Assembly: GCA_016098155.1 (NCBI GenBank) | Contig: JAAAJB010000186.1 | Location: 1-56,411, forward strand | DNA: 56,411 nucleotides | Direction of reading: 5' to 3' | Source of the DNA: Actinomortierella ambigua | Taxonomy: Eukaryota; Mortierellomycota; Mortierellomycetes; Mortierellales; Mortierellaceae | Notes under the pieces: generated by a model | The model's input: only the letters and a program-made list of their open reading frames with translations | Told to the model about the DNA's origin: nothing | Database searches by the model: none | Part shown: positions 1 to 9,658 of the stretch, piece after piece | Layout of the letters: each line of letters opens with the position of its first letter | How positions within the stretch are numbered: the stretch's first letter is position 1 | Translations under genes and position numbers: made by a program

Positions 1-1612
1 AAGGTTGAACTGTTCATCCTGTACGTAATAGAAGGATAATTGGCAGAGGGATAAAAAAAAACCAAGGCGTGAAAGGGCGGGGTGATGCTGAAAGGAGGGA
101 ACAGGCTGCACAGGATGGAAAGAAATATGTCGATGCAAAGACACGCTGGGTGGTGGGCCCAATACAGGAAGATTGTAGACGAGGGGTCGCAAAAAAGATC
201 ATGGATGCAAAAAGAAAAAGGGCGGTCAAGGGCAAAGAGGGAGACGTATGGCGGTCATGGCATGGAGCGATACAGGGCAAGATGTTGAACGCGTCGCCTA
301 CGGAATGGAAACTGAAGAGATCACGTCTCTCCGAATTGTAGTTGAGAAGGATATAGGCTTAGCTGGCTCGTGGAGTAGAATTGCTGTGTGCTTACTCTAA
401 GGGCCTGTACACTTTCTGTCAAAGGATAAAGCTGACGCCTTGTGCTCAATGCCATTTGCCCTGGGGAGAGAAGGGGACCCATATATCACTCTTTCGAGGT
501 AGAACAAAAAAAAAGACTGCCGTGGGAGCAAGGGAGGTGTACGCCCTCGCAGCGTAGGTAGCGTCAACACATCTCTATTCCTACGTGGTGTGTCACTGTA
601 TGTATTGAGCTCGATGACAGTATCTGATTCCGCCAATGCTGGGACATGTATCGGCCACCCGCGGTTGGTCCAACCGGTGGTTGACGGTCGCCTTAACGGC
701 GCAACACCACAGTATCGTACATAGACTCGAAACACTAGTTGTGCAAAACACGCGGGATAGCGTCTGGAGGGACTGGAAATTCGGTCCTACGCACAGTGCC
801 CTGCCGCCCCTTTTTCTCTCTACAATGGGCCTTCTACCCTCCCCTCAGCCCACCTGAGAAAAAAGGGGTGGCAGGGACTGTGCGTAGGACCAAATTTCCA
901 CATTTCACCGTGTTTTGCATGGCGAATTTTGGACTGGGTTCGAGTCTACTCTACTACGGACTGTGTAGCCCTGGGAGAATCTTCAAAAGACACACTTGCA
1001 TACATAGTCTTTATGGCATTCAAGTGGAGGGAGGAAGGAAGGATATACACATGTGGGCAAAGTATCAGTCTCAGTCTCTCCATTGCCGAAGCGTGTGGGG
1101 ATAAACCGCAGTAAAGTCTCAACAAAAACATGTGTTCACACTCTCTGATGTTAGGATCCTGGGCCATCCATCGAGAGGCCATCTCCTTGTCTCCTTCCGG
1201 ATTCAGGTCTCGGGAGTACTCATATTCGCTAGAAGAACAAAAGGTGGCTTCGTCATCAGTGCAAGAACCCTCAACACTACCAAGTTGCCTGTCATTCCCC
1301 CTTCTCTCTTGCTGTTTCAATCGAAGGAAACGTATTCATCAGGTCTAGTGCATTACCCTCGTGTCTATCAGACAGGAGAAGTGAGAGGGAGAGAGAATGA
1401 AATAGGTCCAGTGGAGTCAATACTTCAAGTCAACTTGACAATGTAATATAGTCGTAGATTTTTGTATTTTTTTTTAGATGATTGATGAGAACGGGGATGT
1501 AATGTGGTACGAAAAGGAAACAAGATACAGGAAAGTAAATGAAAACACACATCTACAAAATGAAGGTGATATACACAAGTTGTCGAAGAGACAGTTTCTA
1601 TGGGGATATGTT
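1..1612. other. Intergenic region, no gene recognised
   Basis: Several short overlapping ORFs exist on both strands, but none has a recognisable domain, start context or splice structure. The only structured element I see is the foldback hairpin at 775-899, listed separately. Bases 1441-1612 are the AT-rich 3' flank of the CHO2 gene on the minus strand. Confidence 0.6.
775..899. repeat. Long imperfect inverted repeat (foldback hairpin)
   Basis: The left arm at 775-818 and the right arm at 856-899 are reverse complements over about 44 bp. They differ at two substitutions plus one or two single-base indels. They enclose a loop of about 37 nt. Both arms contain the core GGTCCTACGCACAGT or its complement. 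Outside the arms complementarity stops abruptly. It could be a small foldback MITE-like element or a hairpin RNA precursor. No second copy was seen in this window. Confidence 0.75.
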
Positions 1613-4600
1613 TTAAGCGACAGGCAGCTTTGTCTCCAAAGGATGCAGCAGTTCTTGCTCCTTGGAGGCGGGTGCTGAGGGGGTGGGGGTCTTGTCGGTC
1701 GACTCGGGGGCGCCCTGGACCTCGTTGTCGTCTGTTGCGACGACGGACGACATGTCAGTCTCGGCGTAGGCCGAGAAGGGGGCAAGCGCGCGACGAGCGG
1801 TGAAGATACGGAGGGCGAGGTGCAAACAGGACATGTCGACGGCGACGACCTCCCAAGCAAACTCGATGCCGTACAAGAGGTGGATACCCTTGACGATACG
1901 CTGGGCAATGGTTTCCTTGATGAACAAGAAGGGTTCCTCGACGGTGCAGGGCATGATCTCCTTGTCAGCGTTGAAGCAGCATTGGACATAGGGGAGGAGC
2001 TGCTGGCCAATGTCGGCCACGGACAAGTCTTTGGCGGCCTCAAAGCTGGGCAGAGACATCTCAAAGGGTTCGGAGACGGCCATGCAGTTGTATCGATCGT
2101 GATGGTGGTACCGGAACTCGAATGTGCCCTCGAACCAGGGCAGTTTGTCGCCCAGGAAGACCACCGAGCCCTGACAGAGTTCCTTGTGGTTGATCCAGAC
2201 TACTTGCTCATCATGCACCTCGCCATCGCCCTTGCCGGCATGGTCGTCAAACCCATCGTCGGCCTCGCCGACCAGGCCGGCCGTGCCTGTGAACAGGTAG
2301 CGGCCCTTGGAGGCGACGTTGGTGACCTTTTTGGAAGAGCTGGAAGAGACCTTGTAGATGCCGATCCAGTCCTTGGCGCCGTGGTTCAGGGGTGCGGTCC
2401 AGGTGACGTTCAAAGGTTGACCGAGATTGAAGCGAAGCAGACCGTTGGCATTCCTTTGAGCCTCGCCCTCGTCCTTGACGGAGGAGATGGTCAGTGAGTA
2501 CTGGGTAAGGTCATAGACACCAAGGTCCATCTCATCATAAGTGCGAGCGACAAGCAGCTTATCGCGCGAGGTTTCAAGCAGGGCCTTTGAGTTTGAGACC
2601 ATTTCCTGGAGGCGAGGTTTGACGACGGAGTGGACGAGTTCGTTGATGTCGCCTCGGGCCTCCTCGACAAAGTCGTGGGTGCGTTTGAGGACGTCCTGGA
2701 TCTCGTTGGATTCCTCGAGCTTGCCACGGATCTTGGCGACCTCTTCCTTGACCTTCTCTGGAACGAGCTTGTTGGCCTGCTTGACGGTCTTGACCACGCC
2801 GGCGTCCTTACGGACCTTGTTGCCGTAGATCTTGCGCATGTGTGGGCCCTCGACGTATTGTAGGAAGAGGAAGTTGGAGATTTGCGAGAACAGTGCCAGG
2901 ATAAAGATGGACCAGCTGTTGCAGATCAGCGTCATGCCCCAGAACGCCGCGTGGCCCATCACCTTTTCGGGGTTGTTGACGAATCTAAGAGAGAAAGGAG
3001 AGGACAGTGCTTTCATTAGAAATAAAACAACCCCAAAAGTGACTTTAACACCCAAGCTGGGCTCCGTCGTACATTTTTTTCTTTTCTTTTAGAAGCAAAA
3101 ATAAAAAAAAAATAAAAACGACGCGTGAGGGAAACATACCTGTAGATACCAGTGTAGAAGAGGCCGCTAGAGTTATCCTCAATGAAGAAATCGCCATAGA
3201 ACCAACCAAAGTCGCCAAGGACCTCAAAGACAGAGACAGAGGCCCAGATGTGCAGCGCAATCAGGGCCAGGCCGAGCACATGGCGCAACAGGACAGTGCC
3301 GTAGGTCCAGTCCTCTGGGATGGAATACATCTTGAAAGCCGCCAAGAAGAAGGTAGCGTACGTCATGCTGTTGGACAGGTTGAAGATGCTCTTCCAGCTC
3401 TGGAAGGCGTCATGGACAGTTCCGCCGTGCTTGATAAAGTGCTTGGTGTAAAACTTGGAGACCGACTGCTGGTGAAGGACCGCACCCAGGATATACGAGT
3501 GGAAGATGCGCCAGATCAGGGCCTGCACAACCAGCACAAACGTGATCAGACGAGGTCCTGCGTTCGAGAAGAGCAGGGGTGCCACGGTCGCGTAAAAGAT
3601 GATCAACGCCACAAACATGTCTGTTGAGCGGTAGATGTCAAAGTTTTTGAACACAATCAGATCTCGTCGGAAGTAGGTGTTGTACATGTCCTTCGAGCCA
3701 CAGGGCACCAGGTTTGTTGTGGCGGTAGTTTCGACACTGCCAGCCTCACTTCCTGCCGCTGACGAGGTCTTGTCCATCGCAAACGACGAGCTCGTGCTGC
3801 TTGTCGACAGACGAGATGCCTTGATATCTGTCTCATCCAGTACAATCTTGGACTGGCGTCTCTTTGGGATCTGAGGAGGGTTGTAGGTCTTGTCAATATC
3901 TAAACACCAAGGGCCGCCAAAAGAAAAAGAAAAGGAGTCACAGGGGTTTAGTGATATGACTGACTCTCAAAGGTGTGTTCATCGAGGATCAATGGGGAGG
4001 GTTTGAACAACTTACGGGGATTCTCGACAAGAGTCAGGAAGGCAAACTGAGCGGCATGGGCAAAAAGCGAAACAAAGAGGACCATGTATGAGGCCATCAT
4101 GAGCGAAATGCCATAGTAACCGGCATAGCCGACCGAGTACATGGGATGTGGGGCCATCTCGAAAACGCCATCAAAGGTCAGCGATTGCTCGATCAGGAAG
4201 AAGAAATCGCCCCAGTCTATCGGTATCGAATAGGGTAAAAAAAAAGTAAGTGAATTAGTATACGTGGAATAATGTAAAAAAAGCGATTAGGCTTTTGTTG
4301 TTTTTGAGAGTGCTTACACCAAGCAAAGTCCTTGACGACACGGTGAGCGTCGAGCTTGACCCAGATGTTGAAAAAGACAAGGACGAAACCGCCAGTCCAA
4401 CGCAGGAGGTGGCTGAAGAAACCCGAGCCTTCAGGGAATGACATCCACGAGAGGGCAAAGCAGACATAGCTCGTAAAGTCGTTCATGAGGATCAGATCGA
4501 CCAGCTGACGGTACAACAGCCAAGTGTTGAACTCAATGGGGACAGCCTATTCAGTGTGTGTTTGTCATTCGTCAACAAAAGCCGCGAGCAATATAGTGAG

Positions 4601-5737
4601 TTGAGTGGATTTTTTTTTTTTTTTTGTATGTGGTTCTCGGAGGACTAAGTGTCGATCCACAAAGAGACGGGAGATGTAGGTCATGAGGAGAGCAGGAAGG
4701 GTGAGAGAGGGTGGGATGGTGGTGATCCCACCCCAACGAAAAAAAAAAGGGAGAGAAAAAGAAAAGCAACTTACATCAAACTTGTAGTCGCCTTGCATCT
4801 TGCAAGACAGCTCGTTTTTAAGCCAGTCGTACCAGGGGCCGCCACGCGTCTTGTCAAAGATGCCCTTCTCACGCGCCCAAGCGACCAAGCCTCGGCGTTC
4901 CGACTGGAGCTTGAGCAGGTAACCCAGACCAGCATTGTATGAGGCGCGCCAAAAGATGAAGAGCACGAGGAACAGCCAGCGCTTGATCGAGGTCCTCAGC
5001 GTGAAAAAGAGCAGGACCTGAACACCCATGACGGCCAGTGTGGCAATATCAAACGCCGACTTTTTCTTTCCCAGATCGAAGATTTCGCTCACCATGTCTT
5101 TGGTGGCGGGTACTTCAAAGACTGTATGATGACAAATGGAAGGGAAAGGAAGCATAAAAAAATGGGCGTGAGCACATCATTGATACAGCCATTGCGGAAG
5201 GGAGGGATCTGACAAGCAACCTCTCAAACTCGTTATTGTTTCCTCGCACTGCGTGTTTTTGGGTCACTGGGGACATGGTATCCCGAGGTTGGTATGGCGC
5301 ACTGGCAGTACTGGGTACACAAAAGAGAGGGCACAAATCCTGGTCCATCTTGGTGGGAAAATTGACCGTTATTCTCCCTACTTGGCTCCTGCAGCCCCCT
5401 CCTTCTTTCTCTCTCTCATTCTTTCCTAGTCCCACTGAAACTTACTCGTGCCATTGGGGGTCTTGCCATAGGCAATCTCGGCCGAGGCTTTGGCAAGCTT
5501 GCTTCGCTGCGAATCAGTAAGGGTCTCGCCTGCAGGGAAGACAGTCAATTCATCCGACTGCGTGCGCTCATGAGCACCACGTGGATCAGCATTGTCCGTG
5601 ATCAGGGTGGAATCGGTCTTCAGGTGAGCCTGATGCTTGTTGGCAGACGAGACTCCATTCACGTCCTGTGCTGTTGTCTCCGTTGCTGCCCCAAGAGACG
5701 CGCCAGTCTTGCGCTGACGAAGGTCGGCAGAGTCCAT
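1613..5737 (-). CDS. CHO2: Phosphatidylethanolamine N-methyltransferase (CHO2)
   Basis: Catalyses the first S-adenosylmethionine-dependent methylation of phosphatidylethanolamine on the way to phosphatidylcholine, in the ER membrane. My model has six exons: 5737-5446, 5121-4775, 4546-4318, 4216-4016, 3899-3140 and 2984-1613. Phases agree throughout and give 1066 aa, longer than yeast Cho2 (about 870). The N-terminal ~100 residues are polar. Membrane segments follow in two homologous halves. Half one has [22 protein letters not shown] and VENPHIDKTYNP. Half two has [11 protein letters not shown], the same lipid-methyltransferase motif. A large soluble C-terminal part ends in a conserved region around [15 protein letters not shown] and a low-complexity tail. 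The ATG at 5737 is the first in frame after the upstream non-coding DNA. CATGTG-type E-box cores, which resemble yeast inositol/choline-responsive sites, occur upstream at 6066-6071 and 6355-6360. Their role is inference. Confidence 0.95.
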
Positions 5738-7057
5738 ATCGTGTTGTCAAGAGGCCTGTTTTTACTTCTCCGCAGGAAGAAGGTGCTTTCGATCGTGAGG
5801 TGGGGGGGGGGAGCGAGAAAGAGGGCGGGGGGTGGCCAAGAGGGTTTTGCGGGGTATGTCGCAATAATTCAAGGTCGGGGCTACTGAGGAGGCAAGCTGT
5901 CTTTCTCTGCGCACGCCACGGACAACAGCTGCTAGAGACGGAGATGGGGAGGAGTTGAATCCAAGGAGACTGGGTGAGGAAGAAAAAGAGGAAAAGAAGA
6001 AACAGTACGGGAGGGGGAAAAAGACGTGTTTCTGAGGTGGCACGAGAGAGGAGGAAAAAGTCTCGCACATGAGTACCGCTTATCGCAATAAGTGATATTC
6101 AACTAACCGTTGATCTTTTTCTTTGGTTTTCACGCGATTGTTGCCACGAAGTTTAGCTTTCAGTTTGCCCCAACAAACACACAACACGCACAACCGCCCT
6201 GTTAAGCACAGGCAACACAAAAACAATAAAAACAGCAGCCCCCCTCCCCAGCCTCTAACATCAATCTAAGAACTCGGCAGAACAAAAGATAGACAACTGG
6301 GAGCCCAGTTCAATTGTGGGTCGGCGGATGTAGACAAAGCGGTAGTTGTGTCCCCATGTGCAAGTTTGTCCCAGTTGATGTTGTCATAACAGGTTTATGT
6401 GCATGGACCATGTTTCTTCTTACCACTTTAGAGGAGCACAAGGCGTCGTTCGAGGCGCGTAAGGACCGGAGTGGTTTTTGGATATCAAAGTACTCGAGGA
6501 TATTTCAGGGATTGAACGCCGCATGCACAGTGCGCCCCATATAGGTCGGTGTAGTGACAGTAGGCTCTATGGGTGTGCTACGTAGTGGACAAGTCGTGGC
6601 TGAGGTTTGAGGGGGCAGTGTTCCTGTCGCCCTCTCTGACACAAACGAGTAGTTCATCCACCATGATTGACCAACCGGTGCGAGCGTAGCATTAGCTGTC
6701 GTCTAGACTATCCCCTTGGATCTGCTCGGCCTTGTTCTCGTTAAATGCTGTTTTCCTCCATCTTTCTCTCCCCTGTATGATTCTCCCAGTATCCTTTCCT
6801 CCTTGGAACGGTGTTGCCTCCTGTGTCATTGTATTTTTCGTACTGTGGTCATTGCTCTCCTCCCTGAACTATGCTAGAAGACTCCTCTTGACACCTCTTG
6901 ACACTGGACCTGTCTCTTTGGTCCTTCTCTCCTCTAATCTTTTCAGATGCTGTCCCCGTTCTTCCTCCTGGATTTGTGATCGCTGTAGAAATGGTAGTTT
7001 GCGCCTTGTCTTTTTTATTTGAAATGGTATACCCTGATGCTCCTGGTTCCCTGGATG
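5738..7057. other. Intergenic region upstream of CHO2
   Basis: This is CHO2 5' flank followed by unassigned sequence. It has purine/pyrimidine-rich stretches at 5800-6060 and two CATGTG/CACATG cores (6066, 6355). A short ORF at 6314-6544 (+) lacks any recognisable feature. I see no gene. Confidence 0.5.
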
Positions 7058-7065
7058 TATAAAAG
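7058..7065 (+). promoter_or_regulatory. TATA box for the cysteine-rich secreted protein gene
   Basis: TATAAAAG is followed by a pyrimidine-rich, ATG-poor leader. It lies about 570 nt upstream of the ATG at 7631. The gap is explained by a likely 5'UTR intron (7253-7622). Confidence 0.5.
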
Positions 7066-7252
7066 CGGTTGCACTCCCCCATCTCACGTCTCGTCCAACA
7101 TATCTCTGACCTTTCTTCAAAACTCACCGCAGTCCCTTCGACACTCCCGAAACCTACAAGAGCTCCTCCGCAAGACCCACTGCACAATATTCCTTCCAGA
7201 ATCCCTGCAATAGCATCCTTGGTACCGTCATCAGCATTCACGGGAGTATTCA

Positions 7253-7622
7253 GTAAGCACTTGCATCTCCCCCCCCTTGGGTAAGCCTATTTCTCAAGCA
7301 TCTGACTTTGAGGCCGAACGACAACCTTCACGATAAACCTTGCAGTGTTCCCATCGCTGACCTATTCCAGGTATCTTCTCCATATTTAATCCCAGAGGAA
7401 GACACTTACACCTGCAACAGGACTGCCAGCACCGGCTAGTAAAGAGTGCCACTGACTCCTACCAAGAATCAATACGATCGCTCCCTAGCACACCTCCACA
7501 ACGCACTATCCTGCACATTCTTTGCCTGTAGTCTTGTAAGCCCACCCCCATACGATTGACTGTATAGAGTGAATGTAGCATGCATTCACCCAATACTAAC
7601 GCTGCATATCCCACTTCTACAG
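7253..7622 (+). other. Predicted 5'UTR intron
   Basis: The donor GTAAGC is at 7253, a perfect TACTAAC branch site at 7594-7600, and the acceptor CTACAG ends at 7622. That is eight nucleotides before the start codon at 7631. Branch-to-acceptor distance is about 22 nt, normal for fungi. An internal additional exon cannot be excluded. Confidence 0.5.
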
Positions 7623-7630
7623 GTGACACC

Positions 7631-7951
7631 ATGGTTTCCAAGTTTATCCTCGTTTTCATCAATACTATTCTCCTCAACACGTTGGTGTTTGCTGGTGCAC
7701 CTTGCACAGTCTGGCATTACGTCGATAACCAAGCTCATCATGACTGCTCGAGTTCCAACAAAGAATATACAGGCGAGATTGTGGCCAATAGCAAGGGAAT
7801 CAACTATTGCCTCGTCGATGGCAACTACTATTCATGCCGGTCCGGGTGCAATACTCGATATTATTCAGGCCAATGGCAGCAGTATTGTTACGACTGTTCA
7901 ATCACCGAGCGCAGAACATGCTGCCTTGAATATACATCATTGTGCAGTTAG
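7631..7951 (+). CDS. Small cysteine-rich secreted protein
   Basis: This is a 106-aa ORF without introns in the coding part. Residues 1 to about 22 form a signal peptide (hydrophobic run FILVFINTILLNTLVF, then AGA before the first Cys). The mature part of about 84 residues has ten cysteines, including an adjacent CC pair near the end. That fits a five-disulfide extracellular protein. It is rich in Tyr, Ser and Asn and has no low-complexity tract. The ATG sits in the context ACACCATGG just after a predicted 5'UTR intron, and a TATA box lies upstream, so it looks like a regulated stand-alone gene. I do not recognise the family. Size, signal peptide and cysteine content match effector-like or antimicrobial-type fungal secreted proteins, which is inference only. 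Confidence 0.7.
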   Translation: MVSKFILVFINTILLNTLVFAGAPCTVWHYVDNQAHHDCSSSNKEYTGEIVANSKGINYCLVDGNYYSCRSGCNTRYYSGQWQQYCYDCSITERRTCCLEYTSLCS

Positions 7952-8367
7952 GCAGATCATACTCTAGATTTCCTGCACGGGGACACCCAAATTCTGGACA
8001 GCTCCCCCCCCCCCTTCCTTTGCCTTTCTTAACAGTGACCATACCATAAGAGCACATTATTTTATGACGGTGAGCCTCTCCACCGGCCAGCCTCATGTTC
8101 TTCATAACGATGGAGTAAGGGAATGTTACAGGTTGAAAAATGGAGGTTGATCTAGACAACTTGCGCACGATTACGGAGTGATGGTTTGATTGTCTTAACT
8201 TCAAGTATTCTGTGTTTTCAGCTTGGGAACAGATGCATTCGTCCTTCAGGAGTCTGCACGGATTCAAAATGCCGTGCATTTGGTTTACCAGCTTACATAG
8301 CCAAGGCACGATCGGGTTTTCCTAGTTTTGCTCTATACTTCTTTAGCGTTCGAAAATGTGAAGCACC

Positions 8368-8718
8368 ATGATACCAATGCGAACTTCTGGATATTTCAAG
8401 ATGATTTCTAGGCACTCCTCAACTTTTAAGCAAGATGTAGGAAGTCAACTCGATGATTTTGTCGCAACAACGTTGGCTGATGATGGGGGCAACATAATGT
8501 TTTGGCCAATGTCTTTGCAAGATGTGCACGATTCTGTGTTCCGACATCGTTTACATGGGAATGAACCAACACTCGAGAACTATCAAGGGCCGTATGATTC
8601 TCCTAGAAAAAGAAAGGTATCTCCAGGTGTCTTTCAGGCCTTTTTTGTTCACTTTTACAATATACTTCATGTAAAACATGCCTATCGTTGGGCACCGCAT
8701 ATATGGTGCACCATGTAG
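8368..8718 (+). CDS. Hypothetical ORF, 116 aa, possible gene remnant
   Basis: A complete ATG-to-TAG frame of 116 aa with balanced composition and no homopolymers, unlike the surrounding spacer. It carries a basic patch PRKRKV flanked by prolines and serines, which resembles a classical nuclear localisation signal. There is no recognisable domain. It lies alone between the cysteine-rich protein gene and the large membrane-protein gene. It may be a short real gene, one exon of a longer one, or a decayed copy. Confidence 0.25.
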   Translation: MIPMRTSGYFKMISRHSSTFKQDVGSQLDDFVATTLADDGGNIMFWPMSLQDVHDSVFRHRLHGNEPTLENYQGPYDSPRKRKVSPGVFQAFFVHFYNILHVKHAYRWAPHIWCTM

Positions 8719-9115
8719 CCCATGGGAGGCCTCCATCGTATGGTCTTGTCTAGAGGTGCCCGGGAGACCAGTCACGGCGAAAGACTGAAGATCAATATCT
8801 CCACTTCGTCTTCGTAGCGAATTGAATATCCTTCAAAGTCTCTAACATGATTTACCGTCGACCTATGATAGACATTAGCCTGGAGAATAATTCAGCGACA
8901 ATGCAAAAGTCACCAACTGGTGAACGAACAGCACCGATTGCTACACCGAAATGATGATGATTTGGGGGTAGAATGTTGCAGGTGATAGAACATGATCCAC
9001 CAACGCTCCTCGCTGCACCCGGCTCCATCTCGTGAGATTTGACTTGACCGTGCCAACCCCTTGTTGGTGCTACCGAGGGTTCTCTCTCGTTTCAAATTTG
9101 CGTCTTTGTACATCT

Positions 9116-9280
9116 CTACAGGTACAACAGTTTCGCCCACAAGGCGGTGCTCAGAACCAAGGTCGTGCTGATCAAAAGTAGGAGAACGGTTGTTGTGATG
9201 GGAATGCGCCGCAGACCGGTTGATAGGCTGTTGCCAGTGCCACTAACGGTCTTGTATGAACTATGGCCAGCTGTGTACAT
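9116..9280 (-). CDS. Candidate tail-anchored small protein, 54 aa
   Basis: The ATG at 9280 has a good context (TTCACCATGT). The short polar N-terminus is followed by a basic flank (GLRR) and a hydrophobic C-terminal segment of about 25 residues (ITTTVLLLLISTTLVLSTAL) ending ten residues before the stop. This is a tail-anchor layout. It is divergent to the gene starting at 9659. It could also be the last exon of a gene whose 5' part I cannot see, or chance. Confidence 0.25.
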   Translation of the reverse strand: MYTAGHSSYKTVSGTGNSLSTGLRRIPITTTVLLLLISTTLVLSTALWAKLLYL

Positions 9281-9658
9281 GGTGAACAGTAGAGTAGAAC
9301 CCAAACATCCAACTTCTTGCTGAGCCGAGAAGGGCAAAGTTTTTTTCTTTTCTTGTTGTGGTGTTGTAGTACACTGTATATTCAGAAAACGAAAAAATCT
9401 GCTGGCTGTTTGAGGGTGCTTTTTGAATACCACCCCATGTGGGTGACCTCTCGCATAAAGCTATTGGCTTGTTCCTAATGCTCATTTACTCACTCGAGTG
9501 TCTTCCTCTCTCTCCCAATTCGAGCATCTATTCATTCCATTAACATCTATCCTATATTTTCCCATTCCTTCATTAACACACCGTTTCTCTCACACGCACT
9601 GCATCCACAGTTGCTCTCAACCCGCCTCAACTCTCTCCGTAATCAACATTCTCCAGAA

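Noticed and set aside
936..960. GGTTCGAGTCT resembling a tRNA B box
   Set aside because: No A box or foldable cloverleaf upstream at the right distance.
1820..2497. Plus-strand ORF of 225 codons opposite CHO2
   Set aside because: Antisense of a conserved CHO2 coding exon. GC-skewed codon use explains the lack of stops.
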